64,000 nucleotides of DNA from assembly GCA_001557505.1 (NCBI GenBank), contig LSAX01000009.1, positions 992,001-1,056,000 of the forward strand. The letters are read 5' to 3'. Under the pieces are notes generated by a model. That model saw nothing but the letters and a program-made list of their open reading frames with translations. It searched no databases and was not told the DNA's origin. Both the position numbers and the translations under genes were made by a program. Below are positions 51,985 to 62,063 of this stretch, in pieces (position 1 is the first letter of the stretch; the number at the start of each line of letters is the position of its first letter). The stretch comes from Reticulascus tulasneorum. Lineage: Eukaryota; Ascomycota; Sordariomycetes; Glomerellales; Reticulascaceae.

Positions 51985-53211
51985 CTACCTTGCGGGAACC
52001 GGCCCGGGGCTTCTGAATCCACCATCGACTCCATAGTCAGGCAGGCATAGGCCGTGAACCGGGGCCATTTCTCCATGGGCAAACCCTCTCTTCTTAGTAG
52101 CAAGTGTCCAAAATATCGACAGATTTCCAGCAAGAGGTCCCAACGGCGGATAGAGAAGCTGGTGGGAGAGTGAAGTATCCTGAAGCTTCTCTCTGGAAAA
52201 CTGCCACCACTTCATGATAGCCTCCTCGCTCGTGTAAGCATCAACCACCTCCAAGAGAATGACCTTCATGTTCGGGACAGGCAGCGTGTCATGGAAAACA
52301 ACGACCCCGTCTTGCCGCAGCTTTTGATCTACGCTTTTGCAACCATCAATCTCGTCGACATGCGGACGAAGAGCAAGCCTAAACACCCGTTGCAGCTTCC
52401 GCTTCACCCCTCGACCGCTCACCATGAGCAGGTCACAGCTACGCAGCGCCGACTCGGAGTGCTCGATCCTCTTGGCAGCGTTGAAAAGCCATTTCTCGAA
52501 TGGGCATAGAAGTCCCCAGTATCGCGCAAGATCCGAGAGAAACAGGCCGAAATCCAATTGTAAGTATCGCACTCGGGTCCAGTTCTTCAACGCAGGGTCT
52601 CCCGCGCGGATTGTATCTAGGTCACATGTCTCCTTACCCTCTAGGATGTAGGACCACTCCATAATGCGGTATTGGCATTCGTACCACCGAGTCATGCCCG
52701 GCCCGAAAATGTTGGAGCCTTCTTTGAGAATCAAGAGGTCCAGTGCGGTCATGGCAGTCGTTGGCTTGTGCTGCACTACTTCGCTTAATACCGCCAAATC
52801 CTTTTCGGGTAGAGTGATGTCAACATAGTGCAGTGAATCGATGGCAAAGTTGAAGAGAATCAAGGGCGCAACATCGATGACAGCGAAATCCTTGTCATTC
52901 TCCCAATCGGTATATCCACGCGGCCTACTGGCGAATTCCAATGGCGTGTAGTGTGGCAAGATGACGCTGCGGGACTCGCGAGTCGCATGCAGGGCTGCAG
53001 GTGGACGCTTCGTGCTCTTCAAACCCCAGCGTCCACGCTTTAGCTGGTAAGGAGTGATCCCAACTATACGGGACTCCATGGTGGATTCCCATATTTGATT
53101 TCGAATCTCCAGGGGTAGATGACTGAAGCTGCTGAAAGCTGGCCTTGAGGCCTTGTCCGATACGGTGCTTGGGGGGTACCGGGCCTCCGTTCTAGACGAT
53201 TCGTTACCCAT
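51985..53211 (-). CDS. 2EXR-domain protein of unknown function
   Basis: A single exon, 408 residues, starting at ATG 53211; the frame extends to a GTG at 53250 but without an ATG. The N-terminal FSSFSHLPLEIRNQIWESTM, then SRIVGITPYQL and PPAALHATRESRSVIL, is the 2EXR (F-box-like) motif found in large expanded families of filamentous fungi. The rest has no assignable domain. Such proteins are abundant, fast-evolving and often next to HET genes; their role is unknown. If the motif acts like an F-box, it could recruit a ubiquitin-ligase partner, but this is speculation. Confidence 0.8.
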   Translation of the reverse strand: MGNESSRTEARYPPSTVSDKASRPAFSSFSHLPLEIRNQIWESTMESRIVGITPYQLKRGRWGLKSTKRPPAALHATRESRSVILPHYTPLEFASRPRGYTDWENDKDFAVIDVAPLILFNFAIDSLHYVDITLPEKDLAVLSEVVQHKPTTAMTALDLLILKEGSNIFGPGMTRWYECQYRIMEWSYILEGKETCDLDTIRAGDPALKNWTRVRYLQLDFGLFLSDLARYWGLLCPFEKWLFNAAKRIEHSESALRSCDLLMVSGRGVKRKLQRVFRLALRPHVDEIDGCKSVDQKLRQDGVVVFHDTLPVPNMKVILLEVVDAYTSEEAIMKWWQFSREKLQDTSLSHQLLYPPLGPLAGNLSIFWTLATKKRGFAHGEMAPVHGLCLPDYGVDGGFRSPGPVPAR

Positions 53212-53821
53212 TATCGAACTGAATGTATCTAGCGAAGGCGATACAAGCACGAGTAGCTGGCTGTGGCCTGATGCAAAGTATATAACAAGTTAAAAGACAC
53301 ATGCTTATGGTGAGGAAGACAAATGTGGGGAGGCGTTGCTCGGGAGCCTATTAATAGTCATCTGACAAAAACTGGGGCTGCTTGGGGCATATTGCAAAGC
53401 CTGGACTCGGCACTGGCAGGCAACGGTCGCTTGGCATCTATGTTTTATCCTTGACTATCTCGTCAAATCGGGCATTCAAGGTGTAAGCTCGCCTCCAGCT
53501 ATATGCTAATCTTGAAAAAGGCTGTGATCAACATAATATTTGCATGGAGAGCTGTTTGGGTATCTTCTTTAACTGGCCTCAGCATCCCGGTCACCTTTTC
53601 CAAGGCCAATCTCGAAGTGACGCCAAGAATGATTGGCATCAGTTTTAACCCCCGGTGTCTTGAGGGCAATTGTTGAGATTCAGCAACGAATGGCCGCAGC
53701 ACTTTTTTAAAAGCCTCGAGTGCTGCGGAGCCATTTCGCCGTGGTGGGTTCGGGCGTTCGCTACGCAAATTGTAGTCTGCATCACATTTCCTTGAACGCT
53801 TGCTTTGCGGGATGCCAAGAG
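53212..53821. other. Intergenic region between the 2EXR and HET genes
   Basis: A 108-codon frame (53499-53825, minus) starts within the stop codon of the HET gene and has no family match. Not annotated as a gene. Confidence 0.45.
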
Positions 53822-56293
53822 TCATCCCAAGACGACCAACTCCCTTTGGGGCTTTGACTCAATCCACGCTTCCTCTAGGATATTCGCAATGCTGACTCTT
53901 CGATAAACTCCGTCCCGCTTGATGACGATCAGAACGATCATCTCCGCTGCAGCCACCTGGGTTGCGTTTCGTGCGAGGAGCACACACTCCAGGGAAGAAG
54001 TGCCGACGGCGCACGTCATATCCTCTGGGTCACTTGGTACGCAGAGATCCGTCCTGCCAACAACCTGGGCGTGCTGATCCCGGACCTCGAATCGGAAGTG
54101 CTTCGAGCCTGGCCATGTGTGGTTAGCCTCCTCAATGGGACCAGAGAGGCGAAACTCGGCGATCTCGCTCCAGAAGAATAGAAGCTGATTGTCGGGCGTC
54201 CGCCGGAGCCGATCCAGGTTGAGGTGCGGATACTTCGCGAAGACCATGTCGAGATTGACGGCGAGAGGACTGGATGGGACGCCTCGGGGCAGGGTTGGGG
54301 TTGGCAATTCGGCGCTGTCTCCTTTTACTCGTGAAACACGAGCCAACCGCAACGGAGAGTTTCGTAAGACAAAGCAGAGAATCTCGGGGGACATTCTGGG
54401 CATGTGGTTAGCAGCCGAAGTTTTGGGATCGTTCCGCAGGCGACTTACCCGACCTCCGCGTAGTGGTCGGTGATCGGCAACTCTGCACCGCCAACCCAAC
54501 CCAGCCAGGACCAGCTGGGAAACTCGACTCGCTGATTCAGCGTTGTCATCGGCAAAGTGGTAAGCCCCTTTCGGCGTATGGAGTTCCCCTGGAGTGCTCT
54601 CGTCCAGCCCCGATTCCAACACAGCGCGAACTCAAACCGGGTTGTCGGCAAGGCCCAGAGGAAGTTCACGCCCGTCATTTTGCGGAACTCCTGCGTGATG
54701 GCATAGAACGCGTCGAGCGCGTCGCCCGGAACAGTCAGCTGCCTCCGCGAGAAATTGCTGGCCAGGCTGCGCAACTTATCCCAAGCTACATCGACCTCGT
54801 CATCCCAAGAGTTCTCGCGCACGATATCCGTTAGGAAGCCGATCGTGGGGTCCCAGAGGCGAAAGTAGATTCGCGCGAGGCTGGTCTCCATGAACGTGTC
54901 CTCGGCCCAGTTCGCCGCCCGGCAGTTCCAACTGACTTGAAGCGGTGTGATGGTAAGAACACGCCGGGAGATTACTTTTTCTTGTAAAGTCCAGCCTCTT
55001 GTAGACCAGGCGGTATTGTCGAGACAGTATTCTGCGTATTTCGGCCTGATAGTCGGAGACGTGATAATGTGCACTCCTGGCCGATCGGCCGTCTGCTCAC
55101 GAACTTTGATAATCTGTTGCCGAATAGAGCGAGGCTTCCCCACCCCAGGCAAACCAGCCTCGGCATCTTGGCCCGAAGCAGCAAGAATAGTGAACATGGC
55201 GTGCTTGTAAACGTCGCCCATGAATGCCAAGTGCGTCAGCTTGTCCGGAGCGTCGTCCTGGAGGATGCAGAGCGCATCGACCCATAGATATTGTATGCCG
55301 AGTGACTCGGTAAACGACATTGCATCCGCAATGGTCTGGGATACCTTCCCAGCTAAGGATCCAGGAACGCTGATCCGGATCATGTTGCTTCTGTTAATGC
55401 ACAACCGCTGAGCAGAGCCCCAGACGTAACTCAGTGCGACGTACCGGAACTTGGTGATGTCTACATTAGCAAATCGCGCGACTGCCTTTGTGTTGACATC
55501 TATAAGCCGGAACACATCAATCTCGCTGTCTCGAGCGTCAGTGACTCGAAGTTACCCCCATATCCGATCTTGCAGGTGTATTTAGTAGAGCACCGCATGT
55601 TGCAGGCAATGCTCGGGTCCCTTACCTGCGGTTTGAGCCTCCCCCACAGCGGGGCCCATGCGATGTGGTACACTCTTTTATCCACGACTGAATCAGATCT
55701 ATCGGCAAGCTTGCACCAGTCGGACGCCCACAGAAGACAAGTCGATCATCCGAGACGCTATCATCCTGGAAGAGAGCAGTCGCATCGTCCACATGCTTGG
55801 GGTCATAGACTTGGATCCAGCCATGGGCTATCTCGGTCGAGAACTCGAAATTTGAAAACTTTGATGGGTCCTTCCACACGAGGCCGAGATTCCGTAGAAT
55901 AAAGGCCACGTCCTCGGGACCGCCTTGGGTCATATGACTGACCAGCTCCTCAGACAACTTTGCGTTGGTGTTGGGCCGAAACTTGCCGCTCCAGTCGCTG
56001 GCCAGGGAGCAAATCGTTTCTGGGGCGAAGACAAGGCCGCGAACGCGACTCATCTCGTCGGTCAGCGCAGCTACTGCCCGACAAAGCGGACACGAGGCTG
56101 CGGATGCCCGGATGCGGGTCAGGGTGCCGAGGGTCCATGCTGGAAGAAAAGGCTTATCGGGATCCCTACGGAATGGACGAGGGCCGATGACATTGTGACC
56201 CGAGGACAGCGCGCGTAGCTGGCCGGCTGTAGGGACCAGGTGGTGATCGAAGTCGATTGAGGAACAAAAGTGGCACAAGCCTGTTGATGCCAT
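53822..56293 (-). CDS. HET-domain protein, three exons
   Basis: Exons (minus strand) 56293-55626, 55525-54449 and 54395-53822; introns of 100 and 53 nt. 772 residues. The N-terminus has closely spaced cysteines (CHFCSSIDF near residue 7, CPLCRAVAAL near residue 68), as in many fungal HET proteins. The HET domain covers exon 2: KFRYVALSYVWGSAQ, then DAMSFTESLGIQYLWVDALCILQDD and TAWSTRGWTLQEKVISRRVL. These are the three conserved HET blocks. The C-terminal part is unassigned. HET domains trigger programmed cell death after non-self fusion in filamentous fungi. It is transcribed divergently from the HET gene at 56920, with 626 bp between starts. Confidence 0.9.
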
Positions 56294-56919
56294 GGCTTAG
56301 GTAGGGCAGAAATTTAGGAATGAAACTTGCGGAAATGCTGGTGAGGCTGTTGGGTGGTTGTGGAGCTCTTTTGACTTGAATTTTATCGCAGAATCTCTAA
56401 CACACTATGGGATTGGTAGAAAACCCATAACGATAGCGTCTGTGCCACTGTCTGGGATGCCGTTTCTGGTTGCCTTGATACCCTTCCATTTTGGGTAGAC
56501 ATAATTAACGCTTCAGCCCCAACAGGTACATCGTGGGAGTGTTTGCCGTACCTCTCGGAGGCTACTATACAAGCATGGTATACTCGGCTCGCGCGTACTG
56601 TCACTTTACAAAGTCACGTTTAAATCTTAAGAAGCTCCGGTGGCGTAGATGCAAGGAAACATAACACTAGAATGATAGAAGGGGGGAAGAAATGCGGCCT
56701 ATCGTTCATTCGTGTTTTCAAGTATTGCTGAACTTCTGGTCAGGATAATTGCGCTTAATAGATTCGACTAACGGAAAGGCCAAGGAGCACGTGAAGCGCC
56801 ACAGGTCCGTTCCATACTTAAACTGCGGGGTTCCATACGATGTCTTGCCTCTCGTTCATCCGGTAAGCCAAGCCGTCACAAAACCAAATGCAACACGTTC
56901 CTGTAATTGTTAGTTAATC
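56294..56919. promoter_or_regulatory. Shared spacer between two divergent HET genes
   Basis: 626 bp with no coding region. It must contain both promoters. No motif stands out beyond generic AT- and C-rich stretches. Confidence 0.5.
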
Positions 56920-59136
56920 ATGAGACTGATCAACACCACCACCGGAGTTCTCTCTGAATTCTTTGGCAAGACTATCCCTCCGTACGCCATACTCTCGCAC
57001 ACCTGGGAAGCCGATGAGCTCATGTACGAGGAATGGATATCAGTCATCAACAAAGAGTGGCCGTTGCAGCGCGAGCACGGTCCAGACCCGGAATGTATTA
57101 GGTCCAGAGCAGGCTATCGCAAAATCGTCTCCGCCTGTGGCATTGCTAAAGACTCTTTTTCTATGGAATGGTTGTGGGTCGATACGAACTGCATTGACAA
57201 GCGCTCTAGTGCTGAGCTATCAGAAGCCATCAACTCCATGTTCCAATGGTACCAGAAATCGAAAGTCTGTCTCGTTTATCTCTTTGATGTTCCCGGGGAC
57301 TTGCGCAGTGATGATGAGCAACTCCAAGTAAACGGATATAGGAACCGAATCATCCTGAAAGAACACCTGCTAAAGAGTCGCTGGTTTACGCGGGGATGGA
57401 CGCTTCAAGAGCTCATTGCTCCGTGCTGTAATTGTGTGGCCTTCTTATCGGAATTATGGGATGAAGTTGGGACGATGGAGGAATTGCGCTCTGAGATCAG
57501 CGAGATCACGACCATCCCGCAAGATTTACTAGTTGGTATCAAGACCGCTGCCGACTATTCTATTGCTACTCGCATGTCCTGGGCCGCATCACGGGCGACG
57601 ACGAGGGATGAAGACATGGCTTACTGCTTGATTGGCCTCTTCGGCATTAACATGCCGTTATTATACGGCGAGGGTGGCACTAAGGCGTTCTTGCGGCTCC
57701 AAGAAGAAATCATTAAGGTCAGTGACGATATGAGCATCTTTGGTTGGAACTTTCCTCCCCCGCCCAAGAATTTCCAGCGAGATTTGTCTGGAGACGAAAC
57801 GAGTCTACCTCCCGTGCTCCGTTCATGTTCTGTTTTGTCCAACAGTCCTGCATCCTTCACGTCCGTATCGACCCAACTGTGCGCGACAGGGCAGATATTG
57901 TTCGCCGACGTCGTCGCGAAGAACATTTACAAGCGAAAGAAGAGACACTATACACTCACAAATTCTGGAGTTGACATCGATATCACGTGCATACCCGTAG
58001 GTGGTGTCGCGGGATACGTATTTGCGAAACTAAATTGCTACGTCGAGATCAAGGGCTGGAAGGAGGTTTATATTCCCCTCCGGTATAACCTTCGCTTTCA
58101 ATCGTGGGAACGTGCCCCTTATCCGCCCAGCCCAGTGGTCATCAACCGCTCCGAGCGTCTTGAGACAGAATTCAAAGAGCTCGAGGTCAAATCTACTGTC
58201 GATCTTCCCATGTATCTTAGCCGGTCCCCCCATCCTCACCCTCCACTCGACTCTCCGGCATTCGAAGCAAGCTCTAACCGTTGTACTTTCTGGGTCATGA
58301 GTGCAGCATTTGCCTCCGGACTGAAAATCTGGAGGCTCTTTCCCCTCGACAAGAAAGTAACGTCTATGGATTTCCGATTGAAAATATCGCCCGAAGGTTG
58401 GAAGCTGAACGCGAGGTACCGCCATTTCGTCGGCGGTGTCTTAGCCTTCTCAACTCGGAAACACAAGACGAATTATCCAAAGACAATCGAGGATCTCATC
58501 ATTGGGATGACAATGTCAATGGATCAGACAGGCGGTTTGGACACACAGTTCCTTGTTTACTTGGCTGCCCTAGTTGGGACTGATAATCAGCCGAAGCGCT
58601 GGTACGGAGAAGTAGTTGAGGCAGACCGCATATTGGGCCCAATCGACAAGCCAGTAGATTCCATTGACGAAGGAATGGTCGATGCTTCCTTCCGCCGTTT
58701 CTGCGACAGGAACGAGAGGAGAATGAGATCCACCAAAGCTGAACGCAGATGGAAACGCTGGAAGGGCAATAGGTTTGTCCGCATATATCACAGCAAAATA
58801 CGGTACTATCAGTCAGAGACCCAAAGAATGAGTTTCAACGCCTTAGAGGTTGTAATCCACGACAAGGAGGCCGAACGCCAAAAAGAGAAAGAATTGCATC
58901 TCATGCGGGATGGAGCTTGTCAAGACCGGAAAGATATAGAAGCAGTTTTCGGGCGCAGTGATTCGGGAAGTGGTTCAAATGACCATGAATCTGACGATCA
59001 TAGCGAAGCAGAGGACAATAATGTGGGGGAATACGAGTCGAGTGAAGATGAGAATGGTTTCTGGGGGTTACCTAACACCACGGTCAGTAATGCAAGTAAA
59101 TTTGTAGTTCCCATTCCTGGGCAGCTTGAAAGTTGA
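56920..59136 (+). CDS. HET-domain protein (DUF8212-type architecture)
   Basis: A single exon, 738 residues. It starts with MRLINTTTGVLSEFFGK and IPPYAILSHTWEADELMYEE, the typical N-terminus of this HET subgroup. The other HET blocks follow: SMEWLWVDTNCIDKRSSAEL, EAINSMFQWYQKSKVCLVYL and RWFTRGWTLQELIAP. After the HET domain comes RMSWAASRATTRDEDMAYCL and LLYGEGGTKAFLRLQEEIIK, shared with the partial gene at 1-1236. The C-terminal ~100 residues are basic, then acidic (a DSGSGSNDHESDDHSEAEDN run), and probably disordered. The likely role is triggering cell death in vegetative incompatibility. Divergent from the second HET gene at 53822-56293. Confidence 0.92.
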   Translation: MRLINTTTGVLSEFFGKTIPPYAILSHTWEADELMYEEWISVINKEWPLQREHGPDPECIRSRAGYRKIVSACGIAKDSFSMEWLWVDTNCIDKRSSAELSEAINSMFQWYQKSKVCLVYLFDVPGDLRSDDEQLQVNGYRNRIILKEHLLKSRWFTRGWTLQELIAPCCNCVAFLSELWDEVGTMEELRSEISEITTIPQDLLVGIKTAADYSIATRMSWAASRATTRDEDMAYCLIGLFGINMPLLYGEGGTKAFLRLQEEIIKVSDDMSIFGWNFPPPPKNFQRDLSGDETSLPPVLRSCSVLSNSPASFTSVSTQLCATGQILFADVVAKNIYKRKKRHYTLTNSGVDIDITCIPVGGVAGYVFAKLNCYVEIKGWKEVYIPLRYNLRFQSWERAPYPPSPVVINRSERLETEFKELEVKSTVDLPMYLSRSPHPHPPLDSPAFEASSNRCTFWVMSAAFASGLKIWRLFPLDKKVTSMDFRLKISPEGWKLNARYRHFVGGVLAFSTRKHKTNYPKTIEDLIIGMTMSMDQTGGLDTQFLVYLAALVGTDNQPKRWYGEVVEADRILGPIDKPVDSIDEGMVDASFRRFCDRNERRMRSTKAERRWKRWKGNRFVRIYHSKIRYYQSETQRMSFNALEVVIHDKEAERQKEKELHLMRDGACQDRKDIEAVFGRSDSGSGSNDHESDDHSEAEDNNVGEYESSEDENGFWGLPNTTVSNASKFVVPIPGQLES

Positions 59137-59564
59137 TGGTGAGGGTAAAGTGTAATCATTCAGAACAGTTAAGCTCGGGGGCAAGCAGTAGATACCTAAA
59201 GACTTTAATTTCAATTTTCAAGGTGGCTTGTTGCTCCTACTCGATAGTCTGAGGTCATCGCAAACGAAAAATGTTCAAATACGGCTGACAAATCCCCCGA
59301 TTCATTGATACATCTAATAATTCGCTTGCTCTTCCCGAATTCTGCGATAAGTTTCCTTATTCCGACTTGTGAAATACGAAAGAACCCAAGTTTCATATTT
59401 GCTCACGTCGACGGGGCCAGAATTGCTTCACGTGTATGGCGCCTCTGCTCTTGCTAATTTACTCAGCATTACGAACAAGTAGGAAGTTCACAAAGCTATG
59501 GCAGATTCAACTAGTAACATACCATGGCTAGCTAACATACAACGAACAAAACAACCCTCGCTAT
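59137..59564. other. Intergenic region between convergent HET and DUF1254 genes
   Basis: 428 bp, AT-rich, with no frame I can support. Contains a CACGTG hexamer near 59429. Confidence 0.5.
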
Positions 59565-61087
59565 TTAAGCAGTAACTGCAGCAATTGCTTCTACTTTGGG
59601 ATACATCCAGGTACCATCCGTCATTGCGTGTTCCCCACCATAAAATCTCAGAGTGAAAGAGACCGTACCTCCATTCTCCGGTGCGGGCAACCAATTGCTC
59701 GTCCAGTTGGCTGGGGGTGAAATATTACTGGCCTGGAGCAAGATCTTAAAAGGTCCATCAGAACCATCGCTCAGTTCTGTCACATCGGGAAAGGTTAGGT
59801 TACTCCTATCGCCCAAGGCAAAGCGGTCTAAACTATTTGGGATGAGATAACCTTCTCCGTCGTAGACTGTGATACTCCAGAATCCGGAATCTAAAAGTTT
59901 AGGTTTTGCGGAGAAGGTGAACAGCAGAGCTCCGCTGGGGGCGATGGTATACAACTTGTCATAGTTATAGCTTGGGTAAATGACTTGGTCAGTCGTCAAT
60001 GCCAAGTATCCGATAGTGGCAGTCTGATACCGCGCCTGATAGAAGCTGTTGTAGTCCCCAACAATGCTTTCATTCCTGATGGACCAGTTTCCCCCAAGGT
60101 CCACAAGAGATCCTGGTGTCTTTAGAAGCGCCATTGCAGAGGCATTGGCAGCGGCCGATGCCGCGGTGAGATTGGTGGCCGGGGGTTGTGAGTATATGCC
60201 ATTGTTTATGCCAGCGCTTTTGAGAACCTCGGGAACCCAAGCTCTGTCCTCCTGGACCGTTGGCGCATTGTAACGCGCCAGTGCTGCTGTCAACTCGAGA
60301 ACACCCTCTTCGAGGGTATTCTCAGATCCTGGCATGTATTCCTCGTTGGTGAAGATACCGAGATCAAATGGTGGTGCCACTGGCTTAGTGCATCTCTGGA
60401 CGGTTGTTATGTTCAATTGATCTTGCAAACCACGAACAATATCAACGTCGTTAGGCGAAGACTCAACAATGATTCGAGTGATTGAAAGGCCATATGGAGT
60501 GGGGAGGTTGATGTATGCCAAGTATGGAGCTGAGACATTGGTAGTTCGGACTCCAATATCGTTTGGCTCAAAACGAACAAGGTACTTTCCAGCCTTGAGG
60601 GAGTCGATAGAACCAATGTTCGCCACGTTATTGCCGTAACTATCAAACTTTAGCAACCTGATAAGAGGAAGAACTTATATGTAACTGTCTTACATGTCGT
60701 AAAATGGCCATATCCAATACCTGTCTTCGAACTCCGGAATGTCCAAGATAAGGTCTGACGAAGATAGATCAAGAAATGTCTGCGAATATAGCGTGTCTAC
60801 ATTAGGTCGAACAACTGATCGTTGATCAGCGGTCGTCAAGGCTTTTTGATGTATCAATTGGTTCGTAGTAACATTCGGAGTTCCTTGCACTGCTAGGCCG
60901 AACGAAAATAACGGGTAGCCATACTGGCGAGATTAGTCTCATTATGTATGGATAGAGCGAGATTACTTACAGCATATGCGAAAGCAGTAGCTTTTTGTGC
61001 GTCATACGTTGGGGTATCACAGAGAGAAGCGGCGCTAATACCAAAGAAAGTAGCTCCAGCAATCTGAACGGAGGCTAGAAGTCTCAT
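59565..61087 (-). CDS. Secreted DUF1254/DUF1214 protein, three exons
   Basis: Exons (minus strand) 61087-60971, 60923-60694 and 60657-59565; introns of 47 and 36 nt. 479 residues. Signal peptide MRLLASVQIAGATFFGISAA. The DUF1254 part has FAYAYGYPLFSFGLAVQ (read across intron 1), VVRPNVDTLYSQTFLDLSSS and YWIWPFYDMLLKFDSYGNNV (read across intron 2). The DUF1214 part has GFWSITVYDGEGYLIPNSLDRFALGDRS and ends with SFTLRFYGGEHAMTDGTWMYPKVEAI. Several N-glycosylation sequons fit secretion. These two domains pair in bacterial and fungal proteins of unknown function. The second intron is unusually short, but the junction restores the family sequence exactly. Confidence 0.88.
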
Positions 61088-62063
61088 TTCGAGGGAGCTT
61101 GTGGTTGGCTTTGGAATAGGAAATAGGGATAGGGCAGGTATTCTAAAGGTGCTGTGATCTGGTTTGCTGGTCGAGCTAATTATAAGGGTTCATTCCTTGG
61201 TTCCGAGGTCTCTTTAATAGAAAATCAGTCTGCGTTCCCGACCGCTGGAAGCGGAGGAGCGGCTGCGTCACTTTTTCCACAACACAAACTGCCTACGCTT
61301 GAGGTGCTTCGTCGATCGTTGGGGCGCATTTCGGACTAATATTAACTAGTCTGACCTTTCGGGGCCTTACAACTGTTACAATTTCATCTAGGGCCTTGTC
61401 CACCAGTGGCAGGTTGCTAGAACGGGATCGTTGCCAAGTTTTTACTGCGGCACACGTCGCGGTCAGCCCGCACCAGAGAGCGGCAAGTCCCGCATTCAAC
61501 ATCCAAGCCTCCCTTGCTGGTGTACATGGCCTAGGACCTTGATGACTTCCCATTTCTCCCTATGAGAGACCCATCCCTTGGCCTACAATTACATACTTAA
61601 CGTGGTGGTCGAATGCAGCTAGCTTACCGAGCTGACTTGAAGAAGCTAGCGTACCAAGCTCGCCTGTTGACTTGAAACTGTTAGCCAGCTGAGCTTGGTT
61701 CGGGCGAGGCTGGCGTGCCAAGATGGCCCGAAGAAGCTAGCGTACCGAGGTCTCCCAGCCCAACCGTACACCAACCTTATCGCAGTACGGAATTGGACGC
61801 CACGTAAAATCCGTTGGCTACTTGATGTATTCGTAGATGAAGCCCGTCCTGAGGCTTGGCGGAATTCGAAGTACTTCGCAGCAGTACCTGGGCGGTGCGC
61901 CGAGGATTGGTAAGTTTTGTACACTTTGATCTATCAACTCTACTTCATATCTTTAGAGTCTGTCTAAAGGCTAATACCTAATCCAACTCGACTTCAGTGT
62001 GCCCATAGTTATCTGATATATCAGCATCCTTGCTAGCTGGCCAGACAACCTACGAGCGCCGGA
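61088..62063. other. Intergenic region with degenerate repeats
   Basis: 976 bp between the DUF1254 start and the pseudokinase stop. Holds the repeats at 61618-61750 and a 72-codon frame (61695-61913, +) without a recognisable family. Confidence 0.45.
61618..61750. repeat. Degenerate repeat array related to the 17-bp repeat at 1189-1312
   Basis: Repeated gctagcgtaccgag / gctagcttaccgag and agctgacttgaa segments. The piece accgagctgacttgaa at 61626 matches accgagctggcttgaga at 1277 with few differences, so the two arrays look like one dispersed repeat family. Confidence 0.5.

Noticed and set aside
53499..53825. 108-codon minus-strand frame overlapping the HET stop (ATGA)
   Set aside because: No motif; the overlap looks accidental and there is no evidence of coupled translation.
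61695..61913. 72-codon plus-strand frame upstream of the pseudokinase stop
   Set aside because: Overlaps the degenerate repeats; WTPRKIRWLLDVFVDEARP looks protein-like but matches nothing I know and is too short to support.
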